Source of the DNA: Thamnaconus septentrionalis
Lineage: Eukaryota > Chordata > Actinopteri > Tetraodontiformes > Monacanthidae
Assembly (NCBI GenBank): GCA_009823395.1
Contig: CM020513.1
Coordinates: 7,986,001-8,050,000 of the forward strand
Length of the DNA: 64,000 bases
Direction of reading: 5' to 3'
Below are positions 53,501 through 59,786 of the stretch, piece by piece. The notes under the pieces are model-generated. The model was not told the origin of the DNA. It did no database searches and was given only the letters and a program-made list of their open reading frames with translations. The position numbers were made by a program, and so were the translations under genes. Positions within the stretch are counted from its first letter, which is position 1; each line of letters begins with the position of its first letter.

Positions 53501-56500
53501 TCTACATATTTATTTTTATTTCCTTGCAATGGAACAGCCTTTATTCATACAAGCTGACATGATTATGCTTATCTGCCTCCACCCGACGATCATGGATGTC
53601 AGCTTTTGCTTTATGCCTGTAAATTTCTAAATTATTAGTATTATTATTATGACCTGCCTCCCACCTAAAGTTTTTGCCACGCTTGTTTTCATTTGGCTTT
53701 TGTCACACTCACTGTGTTTGTGTTTCAACTTTGTCCCAGGTTTTGATCGACTTGTCAAACACAGCTCAGCTGGACAACACTCCTCGCTGGCTGCCACTGA
53801 GGGAGCAGAGTGAAAGTATAGAGCAAAGCAGAGTCCACCACGCCGCTCAGGGCCCACCAGGGTCCGGCTCAGGGCACGGACACGGTCAGGGACACAGCCA
53901 AGGCTATATGTCAGTGCCTGGAATGGGACTAGGGCATGGACTTGGACTGGGTCAAGCCCATGGACAGGGAGACAGTGGTCATGATTCGCCTAAAAACTCT
54001 GTTATCAAAAGCAGAAGCCATGGAATTTTCCCTGATCCAGCCAAGGGTAAAGGTCACGCTGTTTTCTGAATCGTATTTACTCACTGCTGCTCCAGCTTCA
54101 TGATACAAGGTTATATAGGATAAACATTTAATACGAGGGCATTATGACTCAGCACAGCAAAGGAAAAAGGGGAATAACATTAAACCAGTGGGGGTGAAAC
54201 AAGACATTCCCCATTAGGGCAGCTAAAGATAAAAAAAAATAAATAAAGAGGAAGATGTGAAAGTAGAAAGATAAGAGCCAAAGGGGGGCTGTTTAAAGCA
54301 AACTGTTTAAACAGCTATTTAAACCAGGCTGTTGGCTCAGAACTATTGAGCGATCTGGGATTAATTAGAAAACCGCTGGGTTTCCACCAAATTAAATGAT
54401 CCAAGCCATTTTCAATGACGTCTTATGTGGTCCAACTGCAGCAGCGACGGCCCTCAGAAACTGGGATTATTTCAATCTTTTCTTCATTGCGGCCCACGTC
54501 TCTAAGGCTGCCAGTCACGTCTCTCTTGGCTGTCATACACCAACGCAAACACTGAACTGCAAAAACTCAACACCACACGACTGGTCCTCATGTTAATAAC
54601 ACAAGACTGGAACAAAACCGATCAGTTTTGACGCAGAGTTAGATCTGGCCAATCACCAACTGCGTATCATTAACAATATCATGATTTGATGACACGGCGA
54701 CACGGTGGCGCAGTGGTTAGCACTGCCGCCTCACAGCAAGAAGGTCGTGGGTTCGATTCCGGGGCCCAGGCCTGGGATCTTTCTGTGAGGAGTTTGCATG
54801 TTCTCCCTGTGTCTGCGTGGGTTCTCTCCGGGTTCTCCGGCTTCCTCCCACAGTCCAAAAACATGCATGTGAGGTCAATTGAATATTCTAAATTGTTGGG
54901 ATAGGATCCAGCAGACCCTGAATTGGAATAAGCGGGCATAGAAGATGAATGAATGAATGATTTGATCGGACTCGACACTGTACAAGATAGACCGTCACTG
55001 CAGATAGCATGGCGATGAAAGGGCAGAAGAATCTCAGCCTTTGACGTATTCATGAATCAACATCAGTGCGAGAAAATAAAACATCATCTGCATTCTTTTT
55101 CACATGTGAAGTGAAAGATTATTTTGGGAGGTTCAATAATGCTGAATCACGTTTTCTTTCTTATTCTTTAAGCAATCAATACTGTCATCCGCAAAATGCA
55201 ATCTAATTACTGAATCTGATTGCTCTTCCTTTTGTCCCATCAGAGGCCTAAAACCTTGTTTCATCTCTTTCCAGACTTGCAAATGCTCCCTTTAGAGAAA
55301 TCACACAGCAGCCCGGGGAGCTCAAAGTCTTCCTCTGACGGCCAGCTGCGCTCTCACGGCCCGTCCCGAAGCCAAAGCAAGAGCAGCGTCACTCAGGCCC
55401 ACCTAGAGGACGCTGGGATAGCCATTGCCGCCGCTGAGGCTGCCGTGCAACAGTCCCGCCTGCAACCAAGTAAATCCCACCCCTACCCTTAACACTTCCT
55501 GCGACTTGCCTTCTTTATTTTTTCCTGTGCATGCAAACTTTTTGTGAACTTTCAATTAGAATCCTGATCCGCTGTATGTTCACCACTGCCATTTCCTCTT
55601 CACACTTACTCTCCAAAGGCAACTTATTAATGTTTTTTAATAATTATTCAGATCTGTTTTAAACTTTATAGATAAACAACTAAAATCAAGACCTTAGCTG
55701 CTTAAAAATACAAAACAAAAAGAAAGTTATTCTTATATTTAGTCTAAAATCAACATATTCATGAATTTGGCTTAGTAAATAGAATAATTAGTAGAATATT
55801 AATGATATTCAATTTGTTGAATGTTGAAAAATTTGCTTATTTGTTTTGGGTGTCTTAATTAGGAAATAAAAAGATAAAAAGTTAAAAAAAAAAAAAAAAA
55901 AAAGCAATGATAACAATAACCAAGGAGTACATTTATTATACATTATCTCTAAACCCCACAATCCTTTCTGCATTAGTGTGAAATACGCATGTGCCAATCC
56001 CAAGCATATGGTTTCTATGAATCCCAATGTGGCGTATCCCTGAAGTGTAGAAACCAAACTGGGATTGTACTGTATGTCTTACTCCACATTAACATGGGTT
56101 ACATTATATACTTAATGTTTATGCATAAACCTTAGTGTGATGCCTTAAAAAAAAAAAAAAAAAGGATGGATGTCGTTCCTCTCTGAGACCAGTTAGCTCG
56201 GTCTCAGAGCTACTCAAGCATGCACTCGCAGCTTCCCTGGCCAACAAAGACGTTGTGATGCCGTCCAGCCTCTCTCTGTGCATGTGTGTGCAATATGAAT
56301 GGACTCGGAACAATCCCACACACCCACGCACATAGTTGCGGCACGCAAGCTCCCTCCCTACCCAGTCCTGTCCCACAAACCCACTGTCGAAAACAAAAGG
56401 GGTCAGCCTGGCCCAGTCAACACAGCAAGAAGTTCAAAAGCCGACAGGAGGCTCACTCCGTCGGCACTCACCGCCCACTGAGAGTAGAGCGATCAGCTAA

Positions 56501-56965
56501 CCATGAGAGGACAGGTGAGGCAACGTAGGGAAATTGAACTAATACTTTTCTCATTAATAACCATACTAAAACTAAACTTAAAAAAATAATAATAAAACAA
56601 AGTGACTACCACAACATGTAACATTAAGAAACTTATCTCATGTTATATTATTGTGTGTGGATTTTGGAGTGTGCATGTATGTCTTTTACGTCACTACTGT
56701 GATTAAGTGACCTTGCTGTGACTTCAGAGAAGCGTTCTAGGCTTTTACCCTGGAGATACAAATGAAGTTTAAAATATAATCCAGCCACTATTAGTCATCA
56801 CTTTAAAGCATTTTCATTATCATCTCTTTTCTTTTTTTTTTATTACTCGAGGCAGAAACGCTTCACTCATTCCCTAAAGTAATCCCACTCTTCAACATCG
56901 TAAACTCTACTAAAGGCATGACTCAGCAGCAGGAGCAAAGGCCAAACTATTCAGTCTGTTTGATG

Positions 56966-57027
<62 letters not shown>

Positions 57028-59212
57028 AAAATCCTCATTGGCTCACTCGGAATTCACTTCAGTGTTGTGAATTAAACTCGGTAACCTTTATTTAACCCTG
57101 AATGGAAGGAGAGGATTAGCCTTGGCTTTCATGATTTAACCGAGCTCGTGTGTTGCGTTGCCGCTGAACGCAAAGGACGTTGCTGTCATCCGCACTGACG
57201 GGGGTGCCTCCTGCCTTGTTTGTTTGTGTGACGGTGTCGGTCATTTATTTAGTTATTTATTTATTATCTGTGTGACAGCTGGTCTGGGGGCCGTGAAGTG
57301 TTTCTTCTCATCTGATAGACGTGCATGAACGTGTGTAGTTCAAAGACTGACTGAGGGAGTTTGTGTTCCTAATATTTGGAGCTAGCTGGCTAGTTAGCTA
57401 GCTGGCTAGATAGATCGATAGATAGACAGACAGACAGACAGATAGATAGATAGATATCTCTTTACAATCACTGCCTCACCTCCTGTCCTCAGGAGCAGGA
57501 CACCGGCTGGCTGACGTCTCGGGCTCCGTGGTTCTGTCTGCCCCGAGCCTCGTGGGAGACGCGTTTGGAGGTCTGGGTGAAGACGAAGGCGAGGACACCG
57601 GAGTGGACAGTGCCATTTTTCAAGTGCCACGCATGTAAGACTTTCAGGACTGTCTCGGCGATGAGCAACATATTGCTGCATCATTCCGCGTGCCTGCTGT
57701 TTTCTTTTTGTCTCTCTCATTGTCGTTGCGTTGTGGCGTTTTTAGCGGGAAGGCGATCCCAAACGGCACTGACAAGCATCAACTGGGAACCCCTGAAAAT
57801 GAAGGCAAGTTGTGCACCTGTCCATCCTTCGCTGGAAAATTGCATTGACGGAGCCCTCTCTAGCGCTTTCCTTGGTTGTGGAGCTCCATCTGCTGGCCAT
57901 TTTCTATAATAGCACCTTATGAACTACAGTAAATAAATTATATTTTTTTTTTAGGTTTCTGTTTCGTTTCTGCTACCTTTTTTCTTTATGTGTGAAATAT
58001 TATTTTACTGCCATCATTGAGCTTTGTTGAGCAGGCAGTGTTGGCAGAGAAGTGGATGTCACACTATCCTGCGCATTGTCATAGATATATTTGCGTTTCA
58101 TGTAGCTCGAGTGTCACGATGCCTCCCTTCCAGCTCTAGTTTCAGATTGCAACAAAGAAGCCAAGGTCATCTAAGTCTTTAACTTGACGGCTGTCACACA
58201 CAAAAGGGGTCAGGGGGTCACAATCATGGGGTTAGAACTTTTGCGATCATTATGTCAATTCATGTCTTGAAATAATAATTTGCCTAAACAACCTTGAAAC
58301 TACTATTAAAGTTAATGCCAAAGGAAATTCTCCAATTTGTATTGGTTCAAAAATTTCTGTTATGGAAAGTTTCTTGATATTTCCATGAGTAATGCTGCCT
58401 CTTTGCAACCCCAATCAGACATAGACCTATGTTTTTCATACATTCAATCATTACATTTCACTGTCCCTGTTGTTTTTAGGTGGTAAAGCCCAAGTGATGG
58501 GAGAGATCAAGGTTGCTCTGAAGAAGGAGGTGAAGACAGAAGGGGACCAGCTGGTCTTGGAGATTCTTCAGTGCAGGAACATCACTTACAAGTTCAAGAG
58601 CCCAGATCACCTGCCAGGTGGGGACCCAGTTTTGAGCTTTTGTACTTGCAACTTTTAAGAGCTCGCGGCGTGACTCATCCACCCTTCATCATTTATTAAA
58701 TGTGTCATCAGATCTGTATGTCAAGCTGTACGTGGTGAACGTTGCCACCCAGAAGAGGATCATCAAGAAGAAGACCAGAGTTTGCCGACATGACAGAGAG
58801 CCGTCTTTCAATGAGACCTTTAGGTTTCCCCTCAATCCAACAGGACACTCCATACAGGTACAGCCAGGCTTCAGCAAAAAAACAAAAAATCTCTATCATT
58901 TTCATATTTCTGTATATCTTTCATAAATGGACCATTTTGGTATATCACATGAATCTTGAAAATGGACCATTATCCATAGTTTATCCATACCATAGTTTCC
59001 TCTTTTGCAGTTCAGCTTCAATGCGTCACTCTCTAACTGCACTTTCTCTCCCTCTGATCTACTTCTAGCTTTTCCTTGTGTCCAATGGGGGAAAGTTCAT
59101 GAAGAAGACCCTGATAGGAGAAGCCTACATCTGGCTGGACACGGTGGACATGAGGAAGAGAGTGGTCAGCTGGCACAAGCTGTTTGTCAGCTCCACCCAG
59201 ACCAACCCCTGA
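12840..59212 (+). CDS. pclo: Piccolo, presynaptic cytomatrix scaffold (spliced, 34 coding exons)
   Basis: Piccolo organises the presynaptic active zone, linking vesicles, actin and release proteins; its fingers bind PRA1 and Siah1 and its C-terminal domains bind RIM and Epac2 (family knowledge). Seen in order: a conserved NALSAVSS-like segment, Q-rich region, ten split Cys8 zinc fingers, a large Pro/Ser/Thr-rich exon, two coiled coils, RPSS repeats, a PDZ domain (GLGI loop), C2A with Asp-rich calcium loops, and C2B. Having C2A and C2B separates it from bassoon. Exon phases match throughout; exon lengths from Met 12840 total 23,134 nt, or 23,133 (7,711 codons with stop) after correcting three single-base slips. 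Human piccolo is about 5,140 residues; the excess comes mainly from the finger array. The true N-terminus (MGNE-type in mammals) was not found. The a/b paralogue is undecided. Confidence 0.96.
13402..13503 (+). repeat. Coding CAA/CAG runs (poly-Gln)
   Basis: Two glutamine tracts (mostly CAA at 13411-13460, CAG at 13481-13502) sit in the Q-rich domain. Length variation between individuals is likely for such runs. Confidence 0.9.
14311..15156 (+). CDS. pclo: piccolo exon 2: array unit 1 (end of finger 1, start of finger 2)
   Basis: It opens with [14 protein letters not shown], which completes finger 1 with its last CxxC pair. A basic Pro/Ser/Lys linker follows, then GGFFGFG and [14 protein letters not shown] motifs, then SPKM, and finally CPIC, CTEC and CNQC of finger 2. 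It has 282 codons, is phase 0 at both ends, and the donor is GAG followed by GTAAGG. Confidence 0.92.
16018..16833 (+). CDS. pclo: piccolo exon 3: array unit 2
   Basis: It opens [10 protein letters not shown] and has a linker with GLFGFGSSK and [14 protein letters not shown] motifs. It ends with CPLC, CTMC and CNQC of finger 3. It has 272 codons, is phase 0-0, and the donor is GAG followed by GTACGA. Confidence 0.92.
16949..17785 (+). CDS. pclo: piccolo exon 4: array unit 3
   Basis: It opens [15 protein letters not shown] and contains GLFGFGGSK and [14 protein letters not shown]. It ends with CPLC, CTEC and CSQC of finger 4. It has 279 codons and is phase 0-0. The intron before it is only 115 bp. 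Confidence 0.92.
17980..18891 (+). CDS. pclo: piccolo exon 5: array unit 4
   Basis: It opens [15 protein letters not shown]. The linker motif is reduced to SLIGFGSPK but [14 protein letters not shown] is intact. An extra SPK-type proline repeat follows (PGSRKM, then PPVSPKM). It ends with CPLC, CTGC and CNQC of finger 5. It has 304 codons and is phase 0-0. Confidence 0.92.
19071..19973 (+). CDS. pclo: piccolo exon 6: array unit 5
   Basis: It opens [14 protein letters not shown] and contains GFFGFGGVK and [14 protein letters not shown]. It ends with CPLC, CTEC and CKQC of finger 6. It has 301 codons and is phase 0-0. Confidence 0.92.
20208..21011 (+). CDS. pclo: piccolo exon 7: array unit 6
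   Basis: It opens [15 protein letters not shown] and contains GLFGFGGSK and [14 protein letters not shown]. It ends with CPLC, CTSC and CNQC of finger 7. At 268 codons it is the shortest unit. It is phase 0-0. Confidence 0.92.
21325..22420 (+). CDS. pclo: piccolo exon 8: array unit 7, with an internal +1 frame break
   Basis: It opens [15 protein letters not shown] and has an unusually Lys/Val-rich linker. The GFFGFG motif is lost. Near 21907-21911 the frame slips by one base: upstream reads SSSPKSP and downstream resumes [20 protein letters not shown] in the next frame. It ends with CTLC, CTEC and CNKC of finger 8. Length is 1,096 nt, one more than 365 codons, while every other unit except exon 10 is a multiple of three. 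The cause is either an assembly error or a decaying unit; skipping this exon would keep frame. Confidence 0.85.
22765..24360 (+). CDS. pclo: piccolo exon 9: array unit 8, expanded by a 23-residue repeat
   Basis: It opens [15 protein letters not shown]. At 532 codons it is the longest unit, because about eight tandem 23-residue repeats ([18 protein letters not shown] type) fill the linker from about 23145. The [10 protein letters not shown] and [14 protein letters not shown] motifs follow, then CPLC, CTEC and CKQC of finger 9. It is phase 0-0, and the donor is GAG followed by GTAATT. Confidence 0.92.
23145..23712 (+). repeat. Coding 69-bp minisatellite, about eight copies
   Basis: Direct repeats of about 69 bp encode [18 protein letters not shown] and IAKP in order. 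The copies near 23217, 23355 and 23424 are close to identical, while the outer copies are diverged. This points to recent unequal exchange in the middle of the array. Confidence 0.9.
24766..25766 (+). CDS. pclo: piccolo exon 10: array unit 9, with a 1-nt deletion inside finger 10
   Basis: It opens [14 protein letters not shown] and contains [10 protein letters not shown] and [18 protein letters not shown] of finger 10 is in frame. After NVGS the text reads TCAAGGATCC where all sister units have a Lys codon plus GAT or an equivalent, so one A of an A run is missing near 25676-25678. Beyond it CTEC and CNLC appear only in the next frame. Length is 1,001 nt, one short of 334 codons. The donor is GCG followed by GTGAGT. 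Confidence 0.87.
27107..27199. repeat. Compound (TG)n(GA)n microsatellite
   Basis: About 28 bp of TG followed by about 65 bp of pure GA. Confidence 0.95.
29432..29510. repeat. (AT)n microsatellite
   Basis: A nearly pure AT run of almost 80 bp with single-base interruptions. Confidence 0.9.
30834..31595 (+). CDS. pclo: piccolo exon 11: end of finger 10 and linker
   Basis: It opens [16 protein letters not shown]. The CQTQRA wording is that of mammalian finger 2, whereas array units have CQMQRA or CQVKRA. It then encodes 254 codons of Lys/Pro/Thr/Glu-rich linker without the FGFGSS motif, so it is the unique exon that closes the array. It is phase 0-0, and the donor is AAA followed by GTAAGA. 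Confidence 0.9.
31596..31958 (+). other. Intron 11
   Basis: This AT-rich 363-bp GT-AG intron has a poly-A tract near 31719. Nothing else is seen. Confidence 0.85.
31959..38707 (+). CDS. pclo: piccolo exon 12: giant central exon, with a 1-nt frame slip
   Basis: About 2,250 codons. It holds acidic Ser-rich stretches, two related helical blocks ([12 protein letters not shown] near 33172 and [14 protein letters not shown] near 33382), polyproline runs ([13 protein letters not shown] near 33604, [12 protein letters not shown] near 34789, [11 protein letters not shown] near 35404), many Val/Thr/Pro-rich degenerate repeats, and several [PA]xDL[ST] motifs near its end. Near 35512-35515 a run of four A, where three keep the frame, shifts the reading by +1. 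The text continues LK then AATLPR in the next frame. The donor is CTG followed by GTGAGT, phase 1. Confidence 0.92.
38708..39122 (+). other. Intron 12
   Basis: This 415-bp GT-AG intron is T-rich. No feature is seen. Confidence 0.85.
39123..40666 (+). CDS. pclo: piccolo exon 13: first coiled coil and QT-motif region
   Basis: The join makes a Gly codon (G|GT), then KALDYTSK. From about 39588 a long coiled coil runs ([13 protein letters not shown], then Glu/Gln/Leu-rich to about 39870). A basic region follows with five short QT motifs (GVQTDDE, SGQTDDE, AIQTVAE, SVQTD, SCQTD) between 40048 and 40405. The [12 protein letters not shown] block near 40327 is conserved in mammalian piccolo. It ends in phase 0 at GTAAGT. 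Confidence 0.93.
40772..41037 (+). CDS. pclo: piccolo exon 14: second coiled coil, first part
   Basis: It encodes [14 protein letters not shown], then [20 protein letters not shown] and a charged heptad-like run ending EIDAKL. Mammalian piccolo and bassoon share this coiled coil, which is reported to contact ELKS/CAST proteins. It ends with two bases of an Arg codon, followed by GTGAG. Confidence 0.93.
41038..41401 (+). other. Intron 14
   Basis: This 364-bp GT-AG intron shows no features. Confidence 0.85.
41402..42224 (+). CDS. pclo: piccolo exon 15: second coiled coil, end, and Tyr/Gln-rich region
   Basis: It completes the Arg codon and continues [38 protein letters not shown], a Tyr/Gln/Ser-rich stretch, then [14 protein letters not shown] and [20 protein letters not shown]. 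All of these blocks are landmarks of vertebrate piccolo. It ends at GAG followed by GTATAT, phase 0. Confidence 0.93.
42225..42556 (+). other. Intron 15
   Basis: This 332-bp AT-rich GT-AG intron has a poly-A tract near 42369. Confidence 0.85.
42557..43607 (+). CDS. pclo: piccolo exon 16: region before the PDZ domain
   Basis: It encodes [28 protein letters not shown]-like and [19 protein letters not shown] blocks, tandem RPSS repeats near 43172-43205 followed by [11 protein letters not shown], and [20 protein letters not shown]. Near the end [20 protein letters not shown] continues across the splice (G|CC = Ala) into AYHLRRE. The donor is GAAG followed by GTAAAT, phase 1. Confidence 0.94.
43608..47415 (+). 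other. Long intron 16
   Basis: This 3.8-kb AT-rich intron has no recognised gene or repeat family. Reading through its donor would add 27 residues ([12 protein letters not shown] and on) before a stop at 43688, so an unspliced form would end before the PDZ domain. Confidence 0.8.
47416..47504 (+). CDS. pclo: piccolo exon 17
   Basis: 89 nt. It completes Ala and reads [17 protein letters not shown], then a Gly/Arg-rich end. Vertebrate piccolo has the same [14 protein letters not shown] block just before its PDZ domain. The donor is CAG followed by GTGAGA, phase 0. Confidence 0.93.
47620..47695 (+). CDS. pclo: piccolo exon 18: entry into the PDZ domain
   Basis: 76 nt reading [18 protein letters not shown] and then DNSVS. 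It equals the YIFPHARIK-VSG segment of mammalian piccolo. The donor is TCGG followed by GTGAG, phase 1. Confidence 0.92.
47785..47910 (+). CDS. pclo: piccolo exon 19: PDZ domain core
   Basis: It begins [21 protein letters not shown] is the carboxylate-binding loop. [20 protein letters not shown] follows. PDZ of piccolo binds Epac2 (cAMP-GEFII) in mammals. Phase 1 at both ends. Confidence 0.95.
47911..49025 (+). other. Intron 19
   Basis: This 1.1-kb GT-AG intron inside the PDZ-coding region shows no recognised feature. Confidence 0.85.
49026..49134 (+). CDS. pclo: piccolo exon 20: PDZ domain, C-terminal half
   Basis: It reads [20 protein letters not shown], then the last PDZ helix and strand to CVRL. 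The Leu codon is split (CT|C) with the next exon. The donor is ACT followed by GTGAGT. Confidence 0.95.
49358..49425 (+). CDS. pclo: piccolo exon 21
   Basis: 68 nt completing Leu and reading [18 protein letters not shown], then QLKA. Mammalian piccolo has DLNMLSDSE here. The donor is GCTG followed by GTATG, phase 1. Confidence 0.93.
49531..49769 (+). CDS. pclo: piccolo exon 22: PDZ to C2A linker
   Basis: It reads [18 protein letters not shown], as in mammals, then a Gly/Ser/Pro-rich tail with [10 protein letters not shown]. The donor is AAG followed by GTAATG, phase 0. Confidence 0.92.
49770..50293 (+). other. Intron 22
   Basis: This 524-bp GT-AG intron has a T8 tract directly before its acceptor. 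Nothing else is seen. Confidence 0.85.
50294..50341 (+). CDS. pclo: piccolo exon 23: start of C2A
   Basis: 48 nt, 16 codons, ending HPITGEIQ, the entry into the C2A domain. Phase 0-0. Only 94 nt of intron follow. Confidence 0.9.
50436..50566 (+). CDS. pclo: piccolo exon 24: C2A, first calcium-binding loop
   Basis: It reads [20 protein letters not shown] and [19 protein letters not shown], then LPGRG. The Asp residues in [10 protein letters not shown] are loop-1 calcium ligands. There is a two-residue insertion (RN) compared with the YDLGNL wording in mammals. It ends with GG of a Gly codon. Confidence 0.94.
50567..51425 (+). other. Intron 24
   Basis: This 859-bp GT-AG intron shows no recognised feature. 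Confidence 0.85.
51426..51452 (+). CDS. pclo: piccolo exon 25: 27-nt microexon in C2A
   Basis: It completes Gly and encodes QVMVVQNA, between phase-2 splice sites. Skipping it keeps frame (GG|T = Gly, then ADSKRR). Rodent piccolo has a nine-residue alternatively spliced insert in C2A that alters calcium affinity, and this exon has the size and place for that. Confidence 0.9.
51899..51992 (+). CDS. pclo: piccolo exon 26: C2A middle
   Basis: It completes Ser and reads [20 protein letters not shown], then [11 protein letters not shown]. The NPEWNQ-like strand is a general C2 hallmark. The donor is CAG followed by GTACTG, phase 0. Confidence 0.94.
51993..53339 (+). other. Intron 26
   Basis: This 1.35-kb GT-AG intron has a short CA-rich stretch near 52018-52040 and no recognised gene. 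Confidence 0.85.
53340..53411 (+). CDS. pclo: piccolo exon 27: C2A, third calcium-binding loop
   Basis: 24 codons reading [20 protein letters not shown], then FLGE. The [11 protein letters not shown]sp residues are loop-3 calcium ligands, so calcium binding by C2A should be kept. Confidence 0.95.
53412..53739 (+). other. Intron 27
   Basis: This 328-bp GT-AG intron shows no features. Confidence 0.85.
53740..54046 (+). CDS. pclo: piccolo exon 28: end of C2A and Gly/His-rich linker
   Basis: It reads [20 protein letters not shown], closing C2A. A Gly/His/Gln-rich run ([19 protein letters not shown]) follows, then [16 protein letters not shown], conserved in mammals. It ends phase 1 at G followed by GTAAAG. 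Confidence 0.93.
54047..55274 (+). other. Intron 28
   Basis: This 1.2-kb GT-AG intron contains the SINE at 54691-54956. Confidence 0.85.
54691..54956 (+). mobile_element. tRNA-derived SINE with target-site duplication
   Basis: The head has a Pol III A box (TGGCGCAGTGG, 54706-54716) and a perfect B box (GGTTCGATTCC, 54750-54760). The body contains the TTTGCATGTTCTCC and CTCCGGCTTCCTCCCACAG words of common teleost SINEs (V-SINE-like, from memory). The tail is (GAAT)n. A 10-bp direct repeat ATGATTTGAT flanks it at 54681-54690 and 54957-54966. Confidence 0.88.
55275..55469 (+). CDS. pclo: piccolo exon 29: C2A to C2B linker
   Basis: It completes Asp and reads [40 protein letters not shown], then [15 protein letters not shown]. 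The AAAEAAVQQ helix is highly conserved in piccolo. It ends CCA A followed by GTAAAT, phase 1. Unspliced read-through would add SKSHPYP and stop. Confidence 0.93.
56968..57023. repeat. (GA)n microsatellite
   Basis: About 28 pure GA units. Confidence 0.95.
57407..57457. repeat. (GATA)n/(GACA)n tetranucleotide run
   Basis: A mixed GATA and GACA run ending 35 bp before an exon acceptor. Confidence 0.9.
57493..57634 (+). CDS. pclo: piccolo exon 30: acidic linker before C2B
   Basis: It completes Arg and reads [18 protein letters not shown], then a Gly/Asp/Glu-rich run to DSAIFQVPR. It is weakly similar to the SGYSVDSEG-type linker of mammals but ends in the same FxxPRI wording. The split codon is AT|C (Ile). 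The donor is CAT followed by GTAAGA. Confidence 0.8.
57746..57804 (+). CDS. pclo: piccolo exon 31: linker ending at a GC donor
   Basis: 59 nt completing Ile and reading [19 protein letters not shown]. Mammalian piccolo has PRIGK at this point. The exon ends GAAG followed by GCAAGT, which matches the GC-AG donor consensus. Phase joins cleanly (G|GT = Gly) to the C2B exon. Confidence 0.8.
57805..58479 (+). other. GC-AG intron 31
   Basis: It begins GCAAGT and ends TGTTTTTAG, 675 bp. No GT donor nearby keeps the phase. No other feature is seen. Confidence 0.75.
58480..58617 (+). CDS. pclo: piccolo exon 32: start of C2B
   Basis: It reads [20 protein letters not shown], then [20 protein letters not shown]. 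This equals the mammalian QVMGEIKIALKKE block that opens C2B. It ends phase 1 at G followed by GTGGGG. Confidence 0.95.
58712..58857 (+). CDS. pclo: piccolo exon 33: C2B middle
   Basis: It completes Asp and reads [20 protein letters not shown], then [18 protein letters not shown], a typical C2 core. The donor is CAG followed by GTACAG, phase 0. Confidence 0.96.
59069..59212 (+). CDS. pclo: piccolo exon 34: end of C2B and stop
   Basis: It reads [20 protein letters not shown] and [19 protein letters not shown], ending SSTQTNP with TGA at 59210-59212. Mammalian piccolo ends almost the same way (SPTQTH). The loop residues DTVDMRK lack the full Asp set, so C2B probably does not bind calcium like C2A. 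Confidence 0.96.
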   Translation, partial: LFLVSNGGKFMKKTLIGEAYIWLDTVDMRKRVVSWHKLFVSSTQTNP

Positions 59213-59780
59213 GCACCTCATCGAAAAGCAAAAAAAGGTCGGCGATGAATTTTTCGCTCGGAAATCCAGTTTGACCGAGAAGAAGCGAAACGGAGTCAAC
59301 AAAAAAAGACCTAATCAATCCTCTGTTCTTTTTTTGTTTGCTCTTAAGTTACAATGAGGAAGAAATGATGTGATGCCATAACTGTCACAGTCCATCACTG
59401 CCAGCAGCATTTCCCCCCCTCGTTACTGGTTGTTGTTTTAGCTTTCAGGATGTGAAACATGCAAAAACCACAGCGGGCACTGAAACTGGATTAGCAGCAA
59501 TCGAGCCTTGAGGAGCATGTGGGTCTTTTACTTTTTTTTTTTTTTTTTTTTCTGGTGCTGTGCACAAACTGAGCTTACATATCGTTCATCATGAAGGGGG
59601 CGATGATAAAGAAAAACAACCGATTCAGCGTCGTGTGTAGTTTACAAGGGAGTCATCGTCATAAACGCCTAAATTACGGTGGTGGTGTGTTTGGAAAATC
59701 AGTGGTGTTTTAAAAGAAAATTAAAAACAATGAAGGAGCGCATCGTGATTTTTTTTGTCAGTTTCAGTTTAACGTAGATG

Positions 59781-59786
59781 AATAAA
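59781..59786 (+). terminator. Proximal polyadenylation signal AATAAA
   Basis: A perfect hexamer about 570 bp after the stop codon. Confidence 0.4.

Larger units (their letters stand above)
55470..57492 (+). other. Intron 29
   Basis: This 2-kb GT-AG intron has poly-A tracts near 55884 and 56147, a long GA run (56968-57023) and a GATA/GACA run (57407-57457). No gene is seen. Confidence 0.85.

Noticed and set aside
56286..56528. Possible extra exon in intron 29
   Set aside because: The open frame ends at an AGGTGAGG donor, but its peptide does not match the linker, and exons 29 and 30 already join in phase.
12840..59212. Bassoon instead of piccolo
   Set aside because: The zinc fingers and coiled coils fit both, but the C-terminal PDZ, C2A and C2B domains are found in piccolo and not bassoon.
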